Shown one piece after another: positions 1 through 7,351 of a DNA stretch of 64,000 bases (its first letter is position 1; each line of letters begins with the position of its first letter). The stretch is from Hyphomicrobiales bacterium (GTDB lineage: Bacteria; Pseudomonadota; Alphaproteobacteria; Rhizobiales; Rhizobiaceae), in NCBI GenBank assembly GCA_900473175.1, contig UCKM01000020.1, positions 62,001 to 126,000 of the forward strand, written 5' to 3'. The notes under the pieces are model-generated. The model worked only from the letters and a program-made list of their open reading frames with translations. It searched no databases and was not told the DNA's origin. The position numbers were made by a program, and so were the translations under genes.

Positions 1-160
1 TCGATATAAATTGCCCGACCAAGATGCCCAGAAGGAGAAGAATTGTGCTGCCGATCACCAGTTCGCCTGGGGCGCTGGCGTTGCGGCTCGTTCCTCGCGG
101 CCGCGAAAAAACCCGTAAGATGGAACCACGCGTCAACCGCACCGCTTGCCAGCGCCACAC
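1..160 (-). CDS. Partial hypothetical membrane protein, 5' end only
   Basis: A reading frame without stops enters from the left edge on the minus strand. It can start at a GTG at 158-160, preceded at about nine bases by TTGGAG. The 53 visible codons give a basic, Arg-rich N-terminus followed by one strongly hydrophobic segment (LVIGSTILLLLGILVGQF), so this is probably the first transmembrane helix of a membrane or exported protein. I do not recognise the family. The divergent neighbour is the alpha-galactosidase. The rest of the gene lies outside the window, and the start is a guess. Confidence 0.35.
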   Translation of the reverse strand, partial: MWRWQAVRLTRGSILRVFSRPRGTSRNASAPGELVIGSTILLLLGILVGQFIS

Positions 161-337
161 GCAGTAAATCTCCAAGTTGTACCCTGGATGAATCGGACAA
201 AAGTATAATTGTGCTAATGGTGTTTCTGTGTAATTAATTTTCATGCGGTGCAGTTTTTGGGCCGGAATACGGTACTCAATGTAAATTATTTTCATTCAAT
301 CGATTGGTTGCACTGCCCGATTTGAGAGGGGAAATTC

Positions 338-2302
338 ATGAGGAAGAATATTTTAGTGTTTTTACTTTCGCTGATCCCGGCAGTCCCTTTACCTGCCACA
401 GCAGTGACGCTGTTTTCGCAAGCGGTTCCTGAATCTGCCCCAGCGGCCACGGCATCTTCACCAGCGGTCCCTTTATCCGCCACAACGTTCACGTCATCTT
501 CGACAGAGGTCCCTTTATCTGCCCCAGCGGCCACGGCATCTTCGCCAGCGGTCCCTTTATCTGCCACAACGTTCACGGCATCTTCGATAGCGGTCCCTTC
601 TGCGCCACTTCCGCCTCTTCCACGCTTTGCCACTCCTTCCATGGGGTGGAATGCCTGGAACACGTTTCAATGCAACGTGAATGAGGACCTTATAAAGGGT
701 GCCGCTGACGCTATCGCTTCCAATGGCATGAAGGACGCGGGTTACAGCTATGTAGTGATGGACGATTGCTGGACGCAAGGCTACTACGAAGACGGCAAGG
801 CTGACGACGGGACCAGAAAATATCGCGACGAGAATGGTAGGCTTATCGTTAATACCAAACGATTCCCGAATGGGATCAAACCAATTGCGGATTATGTTCA
901 CAGCAAGGGCTTGAAGTTTGGCATCTACTCTTCGCCAAGCAATTGGACTTGTGCTGCTTATCCTGGAAGTCTTGGCCATGAAGAAATAGACGCCCAAACC
1001 TTCGTCGAGTGGGGTGCTGACTATCTCAAATACGATCTTTGCGGTGGTCAGCAGCAAAGTTTTGCGAAGATGAGGGCCGCCTTAGATAAGTTTTCTCCCA
1101 ACAAGTACATCTATCTTGCAGGCAATCCTCAGCTGCGGCCATCGTCCGTGACGGACCCTTACCTGAATATATTGGATTCGGCCACCTTCGCCTTTGACGT
1201 AGCTCCAAACTGGGCTTCGATCACCTCCCATATCGACCAGATTGCACCTTTTGCCGGCTATAGCGTGCCTGGCTACACCAATTATGCCGACATGCTCGAA
1301 GTCGGCGTGGGTACTCAATTGACCGCGGACCAACAAAGGGCGCATTTTGGCATGTGGGCCATGTTGGCAGGTCCGTTGACAGCTGGGAATGACATTCGGT
1401 CCCAAAGCAAAGACACGCTTAAAATATTGACTAATAAGGATATTATCGCAATTGATCAGGACAAATTGCAATTGCAGGCAATGATGCTTGCAGGTTATTC
1501 GGAACAAAACAGCAAAATCACGGTATGGCAGCGCCCACTTGCTGAAAGCGGCGTACGGGCAGTCCTGGTATTGAATCGCGGCAGTGCGGCAGCAACTGTC
1601 CCGCTGAAGTTTGCCGATTTCGGACTTTCGGGTTCCGTACACGTGAACAGTCTGTGGGATAGCGTCGATCTCGGCGCGAAAACCGATAAGATAGATGTCA
1701 ACGTCCCCGCAACGGGATCGGTTGTGCTCAGGTTGAGGGGAGAGGAGGCCAAGCTTGCAGGCACAGTTGACCTTACCAGCCAGCCATGGATCTATGCTGC
1801 CGAAACTGCCAAGCAGAAAGATTGTACTGGTCAGGACATTTATTATTGCTGGAAAAGCGATCCACAACAGGCAAGGAGCGGTCTGCTGCCACGGATCGTT
1901 GTCAAGAATACCCAGATTGTTGCGGTCGATTCTAAGCAGGTGAAGTCGAGCAGCACCGCCTCCAGTCTTCAGATCGGCACGGAGATCTTCGACCACGGTT
2001 TCATCGGCAGTACCTATAGCCAGATTGTCTATCGCCCCAACGGCCGATGCACCAGGTTCAAAGGGCTTACAGGTGTCGACAATCAATCGGTCGCGGTCGG
2101 CGCCGGAACCGTGAAGCTTGAAGTGTGGGATGACAGCAAGCCGCTATATTCAACCTTTGACATGAAAAAAGGGGACAAGGCGACGCCGTTCGATATTGAT
2201 GTAACCGGTGTTCAAACGCTGAGAATTATTCTTAGAGGCTCGGAGAGTGGTCTTTCTGCCGACATTGCTTCTCCGGTTTTGGAATGCACAAGCGGCGCGT
2301 AG
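338..2302 (+). CDS. Secreted alpha-galactosidase, glycoside hydrolase family 27
   Basis: Predicted to release terminal alpha-D-galactose from oligosaccharides outside the cytoplasm. Residues 1-22 form a signal peptide. Residues 16-85 are five 14-residue Ser/Thr/Ala/Pro repeats. The GH27 barrel starts near residue 97 with MGWNAWNTF. The nucleophile is Asp233 in YLKYDLC, and the likely acid/base is Asp318 in ADMLEVG, followed by HFGMWAMLAGPL and GND. The C-terminal region (about 490-654) resembles an NPCBM-type carbohydrate-binding module. At 654 residues it is longer than single-domain GH27 enzymes. GAGAGGGG lies about nine bases before the ATG. Upstream DNA and parts of the gene are more AT-rich than the neighbours, which hints at acquisition. 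The family is clear from the motifs; the substrate is inferred. Confidence 0.88.
   Translation: MRKNILVFLLSLIPAVPLPATAVTLFSQAVPESAPAATASSPAVPLSATTFTSSSTEVPLSAPAATASSPAVPLSATTFTASSIAVPSAPLPPLPRFATPSMGWNAWNTFQCNVNEDLIKGAADAIASNGMKDAGYSYVVMDDCWTQGYYEDGKADDGTRKYRDENGRLIVNTKRFPNGIKPIADYVHSKGLKFGIYSSPSNWTCAAYPGSLGHEEIDAQTFVEWGADYLKYDLCGGQQQSFAKMRAALDKFSPNKYIYLAGNPQLRPSSVTDPYLNILDSATFAFDVAPNWASITSHIDQIAPFAGYSVPGYTNYADMLEVGVGTQLTADQQRAHFGMWAMLAGPLTAGNDIRSQSKDTLKILTNKDIIAIDQDKLQLQAMMLAGYSEQNSKITVWQRPLAESGVRAVLVLNRGSAAATVPLKFADFGLSGSVHVNSLWDSVDLGAKTDKIDVNVPATGSVVLRLRGEEAKLAGTVDLTSQPWIYAAETAKQKDCTGQDIYYCWKSDPQQARSGLLPRIVVKNTQIVAVDSKQVKSSSTASSLQIGTEIFDHGFIGSTYSQIVYRPNGRCTRFKGLTGVDNQSVAVGAGTVKLEVWDDSKPLYSTFDMKKGDKATPFDIDVTGVQTLRIILRGSESGLSADIASPVLECTSGA
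383..592 (+). repeat. Five tandem 42-bp repeats in the alpha-galactosidase N-terminus
   Basis: Five 42-bp units (383-424, 425-466, 467-508, 509-550, 551-592) encode 14-residue units beginning VPL or VPE. They alternate between an APAATASSPA type and an ATTFTSSS type, so the last four make a higher-order 84-bp repeat. A sixth unit begins at 593 and runs out. The first unit overlaps the hydrophobic part of the signal peptide. The protein product is a Ser/Thr/Pro/Ala linker, probably extended. Confidence 0.85.
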
Positions 2303-2422
2303 GCTACCGCGGCAAATCAAGGAGAGCCGCCGTCCGGCGGCATCCACTACCCTGGTAGGCGTGGAAGGCTTGAAACATCGAAGCGAGCCTGTCACGCTTA
2401 ACTCCTTTCGAGGAGAACCGAA

Positions 2423-3313
2423 GTGCTGTTCCATGGATTGTCCGCCTTCCCGATCACGCCCGCTGACGAGCGTGGCCGTGTCAATATTGGCGAACTGGCG
2501 GGTCTCGTAGAGCGCCTCGGTACGGCAGGCGTCGATTCCGTCGGCCTTCTTGGCAGTACCGGCTCATATATGTACCTGTCGCGCGCCGAACGGCGGCGGG
2601 CGATTGAAGCAGCCGTCGATTGCCTGCGTGGCGAAACACCGCTCATCGTCGGTGTCGGAGCACTTCGCACTGACGATGCCCGGACTTTTGCGCATGATGC
2701 GCAAGCGGCAGGGGCCGACGGGCTTCTGCTTGCTCCAGTCTCCTATACACCGCTCACCGACGAAGAGGTGTTCCAGCATTTCGCCGCAGTCGCAGCAGCG
2801 ACGGATCTGCCGCTTTGCATCTACAACAATCCGGGCACGACGCATTTCTCATTCAGCAACGCCCTTTTGCGACGGCTGGCCGATATTGCCCGGATCGTCG
2901 CAGTGAAATATCCGGCCTTGCCTTCACCAGACGTCAAGACGCTTCACGGGGAGCTTCAATCCACACTGCCTGAGGGTTTCGCCATTGGCTATAGCGGCGA
3001 TTGGAATGCGGCGGGTGCCGTGCTTGCCGGCGGTGTCACCTGGTACAGCGTCGTCGCCGGACTGCTGCCGGAACCGGCCCTGAAGCTGATGCGGGCTGCT
3101 CAGGCGGGGGATGCTGCCGAAGTTCAGCGTATCAACGGCCATTTCGAACCGCTATGGGCACTGTTCCGCGAGTTGAGCAGCTACCGTGTCGTCTACGCAG
3201 CGGCAAACGGCATGGGTTTGTGCCGGGCGGACCCGCCGCGACCCATGCTGCCGCTTCCGGCCGGCGACCAGCAGCGCGTCATGCAGGCCATCGCGGCGCT
3301 CGATCAGGTATAG
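2423..3313 (+). CDS. DapA-family class I aldolase/lyase (not typical DHDPS)
   Basis: A 296-residue (beta/alpha)8 protein of the dihydrodipicolinate synthase/N-acetylneuraminate lyase family. The GTG start is chosen because GAGGAG lies about eight bases upstream. The Schiff-base lysine is Lys162 (VAVKYPA) and the catalytic tyrosine is Tyr134 (YNNPGTT). Genuine DapA enzymes carry an Arg a few residues after that Tyr (YNxPxR) and a GTTGE motif near residue 45. Here these are YNNPGTT and GSTGSY, so the lysine-pathway role is unlikely. Other 2-keto-acid aldolases or dehydratases of the family are possible. It follows the alpha-galactosidase by 120 bp, which contains a GCCGCC/GGCGGC hairpin at 2326-2341. 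Confidence 0.8.
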   Translation: MLFHGLSAFPITPADERGRVNIGELAGLVERLGTAGVDSVGLLGSTGSYMYLSRAERRRAIEAAVDCLRGETPLIVGVGALRTDDARTFAHDAQAAGADGLLLAPVSYTPLTDEEVFQHFAAVAAATDLPLCIYNNPGTTHFSFSNALLRRLADIARIVAVKYPALPSPDVKTLHGELQSTLPEGFAIGYSGDWNAAGAVLAGGVTWYSVVAGLLPEPALKLMRAAQAGDAAEVQRINGHFEPLWALFRELSSYRVVYAAANGMGLCRADPPRPMLPLPAGDQQRVMQAIAALDQV

Positions 3314-3427
3314 CCTTGTCGGACAGGCCGCTGGGTTAGTGGCATCGAACGGCCCGGCGTGGTAAGAGCCGCCTTGATATGCGCCAGACCCGCAGGCCTG
3401 GCAGCGTGAACACATTTGGAACTACCG

Positions 3428-4432
3428 ATGAAAGACCAGTATCTTAACCGCGAAAAACTCTTCGCGGTTGCCCCTATGATCGACTGGACTGACCGGCATT
3501 GCCGGACGCTCCATCGCCAGTTCACGCGCCATGCGCTGCTCTACACGGAGATGGTGGTGGCGGATGCCGCTATCCATGGCAAGCGCGAACGGATACTCGG
3601 ATTCTCACCGGAGGAGCAGCCGGTGGCGCTGCAGCTGGGCGGATCGGAACCGGTGAAACTGGCGGCTGCAGCACGCATCGGCGAAGCCATGGGCTACAAG
3701 GAGATCAATCTCAATGTCGGCTGTCCATCCGACCGTGTGCAGTCGGGTGCATTTGGCGCCTGCCTGATGCAGACCCCCGCCATCGTTGCGGCATGCGTTG
3801 ACGCGATGAAGCAGACGGTGGCAATCCCGGTCACGGTGAAATGCCGTATCGGCGTCGATGATCAGGATACGCAGGTCGCGCTTGACGAACTCGCTGACGC
3901 GGTATTCCGCGCCGGTTCCGACGCCTTGTGGGTGCATGCGCGCAAGGCGTGGCTCAAGGGACTTTCGCCGAAGGAGAACCGCGAAATACCGCCACTCGAT
4001 TATGATCGGGTCTACCGGCTGAAGCGACAAAACCCGAATCAATTCATCGGGATCAATGGCGGTATTCAGTCGCTCGATGAAGCAGTTCAACATCTGAATC
4101 ATGTCGACGGCGTCATGCTCGGCCGCGCCGCCTATCAGGACCCGATGCTGCTGATGGATGTTGATTCCAGGATTTACGCAAGCGCAGTTACCCCACCATC
4201 GATCGAAACCGTTATCGATCGCATGTGCGCCTATGCGGATGCCCACATTGCGGGCGGCGGACGCCTGTCGCACGTCACCCGCCACATGGTCGGCATGTTC
4301 CATGGGGCTGCTGGCGCGCGCCGCTGGCGGCAGATTCTTTCGACAGAAGCCAACCGGACCGACGCGCCAAGCGCGGTGATCCGGTACGCCTACGACATGG
4401 TCCGCAACGCGCCTGCAGCCGAGGCTGCGTAA
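3428..4432 (+). CDS. dusA: tRNA-dihydrouridine(20/20a) synthase DusA
   Basis: FMN-dependent enzyme that reduces uridine to 5,6-dihydrouridine in the D-loop of tRNA. It has the Dus N-terminal signature FAVAPMIDWTD, the substrate-site motif NLNVGCPS, and the catalytic cysteine Cys112 in GACLM. It also has the DusA-type segment VHARKAWLKGLSPKENR and the FMN-binding INGGIQ and VMLGRAAYQDP motifs. The ATG at 3428 is chosen over the upstream TTG at 3416 because TTGGA precedes it and family members start close to this point; 334 residues is usual. It is a single gene with no obvious operon partner. Confidence 0.95.
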   Translation: MKDQYLNREKLFAVAPMIDWTDRHCRTLHRQFTRHALLYTEMVVADAAIHGKRERILGFSPEEQPVALQLGGSEPVKLAAAARIGEAMGYKEINLNVGCPSDRVQSGAFGACLMQTPAIVAACVDAMKQTVAIPVTVKCRIGVDDQDTQVALDELADAVFRAGSDALWVHARKAWLKGLSPKENREIPPLDYDRVYRLKRQNPNQFIGINGGIQSLDEAVQHLNHVDGVMLGRAAYQDPMLLMDVDSRIYASAVTPPSIETVIDRMCAYADAHIAGGGRLSHVTRHMVGMFHGAAGARRWRQILSTEANRTDAPSAVIRYAYDMVRNAPAAEAA

Positions 4433-4448
4433 GGGGGCTCGAGCTTCC

Positions 4449-5153
4449 CTAGTCGGAAAGCATCAACCGGTCGCCGCGCACCGAAAAGCCGCTCAACGTG
4501 TTCAAAAAGTTCATGCCGAGCAGACTGCCGGCCATGCGGCCGTCCTGTGTGACCATGGCGCGGATATTGCGCCGCTCGATTGCACCGATCTTGAGGCTGT
4601 CCAACGTGACGTTCGCCGCTTTCGCGATGCCATTGGCCGTGATGATCGGCGTTCCATAGGAAAGCTTGTCGGGGTCGAGCCCGGCGCGGCGTGCGTCATC
4701 CGCCGAAAGGACGATCGACGATGCGCCGGTGTCGACAATGAACGGGACTGTCGCACCATTGACGTCGCCCCGGACCTCGAAATGACCATTTTCGGCCTTG
4801 GCCAGAGTCACGGTCACCACGCCGTCGCCGTCGCGGTTGGAAATCGGACTGCCGGGGATGAGGCCTGCCGTAATGCGGTGTCCGACATCCTGCAACTCGT
4901 AGCGGTATTGGTAGCCTGCGACGAGCGCCAGAATGATGATGACCCAGATGGCAATGCTGCGCAGAAAATGGCCCAGCGGGATACCGGAGCCGAGGAGGGC
5001 GGAGGCAAGAACGATACCCCAGATGCCCATATAGGCGAAACGGGCAAAGTCATCATTCTGCAGGCCGAGTGTGGCTCCGCTGTCATTATTGGCCATCAGC
5101 AGCAACAGGGTCGCACCAATCAGGGCTATGATGATCCAGAGCAGGCGGCTCAT
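4449..5153 (-). CDS. TIGR02281-family retroviral-type aspartic protease
   Basis: A 234-residue protein with two predicted N-terminal transmembrane helices (about 3-22 and 30-70), then a pepsin-like clan AA domain. That domain carries VDTGASSIVLS with the catalytic DTGA motif and a C-terminal half ending GSLLGMNFLNTLSGF. Bacterial homologues act as a dimer like retroviral proteases; substrates are generally unknown. The start at 5153 is supported by AGGAGG ten bases upstream. It begins five bases after the DUF1289 gene ends, so the two are almost certainly co-transcribed, probably with cobS further upstream. Confidence 0.9.
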   Translation of the reverse strand: MSRLLWIIIALIGATLLLLMANNDSGATLGLQNDDFARFAYMGIWGIVLASALLGSGIPLGHFLRSIAIWVIIILALVAGYQYRYELQDVGHRITAGLIPGSPISNRDGDGVVTVTLAKAENGHFEVRGDVNGATVPFIVDTGASSIVLSADDARRAGLDPDKLSYGTPIITANGIAKAANVTLDSLKIGAIERRNIRAMVTQDGRMAGSLLGMNFLNTLSGFSVRGDRLMLSD

Positions 5154-5158
5154 GTCGA

Positions 5159-5392
5159 TCAGGCCTCCTGTTCTTTCTCGCGCGCCATCCGGGTTCGCCT
5201 TGTTTCGCGCCGCGGACGGCGTTCGACTGTCTCGAGCCGTGCAGCAAGATCGTTCATGATGCTCCGCCGGTTGTCCGGCGACATGATCGTCCAGGCACCG
5301 ATTTCCTCGCGCGTGCGCCCGCAACCGAAGCAATAGCCGGTCTTCATGTCGATGGCGCAGACGAGGATGCAGGGTGACTCGATGATGCTCAT
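5159..5392 (-). CDS. DUF1289 family small Cys-containing protein
   Basis: A 77-residue protein with the DUF1289 pattern: SPCILVCAID...GYCFGCGRTREEI, four cysteines that could bind a metal, followed by a very basic, Arg/Glu-rich C-terminus. The function of the family is not established. It sits between cobS (18-bp gap) and the aspartic protease (5-bp gap) on the same strand, and forms an operon with them. Confidence 0.88.
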   Translation of the reverse strand: MSIIESPCILVCAIDMKTGYCFGCGRTREEIGAWTIMSPDNRRSIMNDLAARLETVERRPRRETRRTRMAREKEQEA

Positions 5393-5410
5393 GCTAAAGA
5401 CTTGGTACGA

Positions 5411-6184
5411 TCAAAGCGCGATGACAAGCCCGAGCAGGAGCGAAATTGTCGCTATTTGCTGCATGGCGCCAAGTGTATCGCCGGTTTGCCCGCCAATCTT
5501 GTCGCGGCAGAGTGCCACGAACGCGTAGTGGGCAAATGCCGTCAGTCCCGCGGCCAAGACGATGGCCCACAAGCCGCCGGCCAATCCATAACCGATCGCC
5601 AGCAGAATTGCCCCGAGCACCAGCGCAAAGTTCGAGCCATCTTCGTCCGGAATGCCAGCCTTGTCAGAAACGCCCCCGGCGCGCGCGGAAGGCAGGCTTT
5701 GCCAGAACCTGGCCAGAGCAGCCCGGCTAGCGGCCTCCGTCGCGATCACGACGAGAACAGCCTGCATGGGCGAAACTGCGTCGAGCATCGTGGCCAGCAG
5801 TGTCGTCCGCAGCAAGACAGAGATGATGAGGGCGAGGGTGCCATAGGAGCCGATTGACGAATCCTTCATGATTTCGAGGCGTCGCTCCTTGGATGAGCCG
5901 CCATAAAAGCCATCGGCGACATCCGCCAGTCCATCTTCGTGCAATGCTCCCGTCGTCACGATCGTCGTGATCACCACCAATATTGCGGTGATGATATCCG
6001 GCAGATGCAGTGCGGCGGCGACCAAAAGTGCAAGCGATGCAGGCAACGCGATGATCATCCCCGCCAGTGGAAAGGCGCGGACGTTCTCGCTGAGCGTGCC
6101 ATCATGGCCATCGAACCAGCGCGTCGAAACGGGCAGGCGCGACAGGAAAGCCAGCGCGCGCATCGTCTCCTTGACCAAATCCAT
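5411..6184 (-). CDS. cobS: Adenosylcobinamide-GDP ribazoletransferase CobS
   Basis: A 257-residue inner-membrane enzyme joining adenosylcobinamide-GDP and alpha-ribazole to give adenosylcobalamin, the last step of the nucleotide loop assembly. It shows the N-terminal FLSRLPVSTRW, the catalytic TGALHEDGLADVADG stretch with acidic residues, the SSIGSYG motif, and a series of hydrophobic helices to the C-terminus. It is divergent from cobT (126-bp spacer), its partner that makes the alpha-ribazole phosphate precursor. I see no cobalamin riboswitch in the spacer. Confidence 0.95.
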   Translation of the reverse strand: MDLVKETMRALAFLSRLPVSTRWFDGHDGTLSENVRAFPLAGMIIALPASLALLVAAALHLPDIITAILVVITTIVTTGALHEDGLADVADGFYGGSSKERRLEIMKDSSIGSYGTLALIISVLLRTTLLATMLDAVSPMQAVLVVIATEAASRAALARFWQSLPSARAGGVSDKAGIPDEDGSNFALVLGAILLAIGYGLAGGLWAIVLAAGLTAFAHYAFVALCRDKIGGQTGDTLGAMQQIATISLLLGLVIAL

Positions 6185-6310
6185 GCTCTTGCCCCCGAAT
6201 TCAAGGGTCGCGACACTGTGTGACGTGTGTTGACCTTTGCGTTTTCTGTTTCAGCGCTTATAGGACGGGGGTTCCTAATTTGCCATGAAGACTTGATTGC
6301 AAGGGATATC

Positions 6311-7327
6311 ATGACCACTGGCCTGCCGTTTGACGATTTCCGCACGCTCATCGAGACGTTGCCCGGACCTGATGAAGCCGCCGTGGCGGCCGTGCGCAAG
6401 CGCGACGCGACACTGACGAAACCGCCTGGCGCACTCGGCCGCATGGAGGAGATCGTCGAATGGCTCGCGGCCTGGACGGGGCGCTCGCGCCCGCAGATCA
6501 CGCGCCCGCTGGTTGCGGTCTTTGCCGGCAATCACGGCGTCACGGCCAAGGGCGTCTCGCCTTATCCATCCTCCGTCACGGCCCAGATGGTGGAGAATTT
6601 CGCCGCGGGCGGCGCTGCAATCAACCAGATCTGCATCGCCAATGATCTTGGCCTCAAGGTCTTCGATCTCGCCCTTGAATATCCGACCGCCGATATCACC
6701 GAAGACGCGGCGATGGACGAAAAGACCTGCGCCGCCACGATGGCGTTTGGCATGGAATCCATAGCGGGCGGCACGGATCTTCTGTGCATCGGCGAGATGG
6801 GCATCGGCAATACAACGATCGCGGCCGCGATTTTCCACGGCCTTTATGGCGGTAGCGCCGAAGATTGGGTTGGACCCGGAACCGGTGCCAACGCCGAAGG
6901 CTTGAAGCGCAAGGCAGATGCGGTGCGTACGGCGGTCGCGCTTCACTCGGCGCATCTCAAGGATCCGCTGGAGGTGCTGCGGCGTCTTGGCGGCCGCGAG
7001 ATCGCAGCCATGGCGGGTGCCATTCTTGCGACCCGCGCGGAGAAAATCCCCGTTATCGTCGATGGCTATGTGGCGACTGCTGCCGCCGCGATCCTGCATC
7101 GTGCCAATCCTGCGGCAATCGATCATTGCCTGTTCGGACACGTTTCAGCGGAGCCTGGCCATCGCAAGGTCTTGGAATTTCTGGGCAAGAAGCCGCTTCT
7201 CGATCTTGGCATGCGGCTCGGTGAAGGAACGGGCGCGGCGCTGGCGGCGGGCATCGTCAAGGCTGCCGCGCTTTGTCATAGTGGCATGGCGACGTTCGAT
7301 CAGGCTGGCGTCAGCAATCGCGATTGA
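6311..7327 (+). CDS. cobT: Nicotinate-nucleotide--dimethylbenzimidazole phosphoribosyltransferase CobT
   Basis: Transfers ribose phosphate from nicotinate mononucleotide to 5,6-dimethylbenzimidazole, giving alpha-ribazole 5'-phosphate for the lower ligand of cobalamin. Family signatures are KPPGALGRMEE near the N-terminus, FAGNHGV, GEMGIGNTT, and the catalytic glutamate in LGEGTGAALA near the C-terminus. The ATG at 6311 is chosen because AAGGGA precedes it; it gives 338 residues, normal for CobT. Longer in-frame starts upstream have no ribosome site. The gene is divergent from cobS. Confidence 0.96.
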   Translation: MTTGLPFDDFRTLIETLPGPDEAAVAAVRKRDATLTKPPGALGRMEEIVEWLAAWTGRSRPQITRPLVAVFAGNHGVTAKGVSPYPSSVTAQMVENFAAGGAAINQICIANDLGLKVFDLALEYPTADITEDAAMDEKTCAATMAFGMESIAGGTDLLCIGEMGIGNTTIAAAIFHGLYGGSAEDWVGPGTGANAEGLKRKADAVRTAVALHSAHLKDPLEVLRRLGGREIAAMAGAILATRAEKIPVIVDGYVATAAAAILHRANPAAIDHCLFGHVSAEPGHRKVLEFLGKKPLLDLGMRLGEGTGAALAAGIVKAAALCHSGMATFDQAGVSNRD

Positions 7328-7331
7328 AGTG

Positions 7332-7351
7332 AGGCCCGCGCAAGCGGGCCT
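7332..7351. terminator. Convergent hairpin between cobT and the histidine kinase
   Basis: A perfect 8-bp stem AGGCCCGC/GCGGGCCT with a GCAA tetraloop lies five bases after the cobT stop and overlaps the stop codon of the converging kinase gene. CTTTTT follows shortly on the plus strand. It probably ends cobT transcription and may act in both directions. Confidence 0.7.

Noticed and set aside
43-237. 64-codon plus-strand frame at the left edge
   Set aside because: Composition is not protein-like, and the opposite strand gives a plausible membrane-protein start.
292-663. Minus-strand frame of Gly/Ala/Asp repeats opposite the alpha-galactosidase N-terminus
   Set aside because: It is the complement of the 42-bp repeats; no ribosome site, and the plus frame continues into a clear GH27 domain.
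1082-2086. 334-codon minus-strand frame opposite the alpha-galactosidase
   Set aside because: No family motifs or ribosome site; the plus strand carries GH27 catalytic motifs throughout this stretch.
2326-2341. GCCGCC-GTCC-GGCGGC hairpin after the alpha-galactosidase as a terminator
   Set aside because: Only 6 bp of stem and no T run; kept as a note in the following gene's entry.
6185-6310. Cobalamin riboswitch between cobS and cobT
   Set aside because: I looked for a B12-box-like sequence and long paired leader in the 126-bp divergent spacer and saw none.
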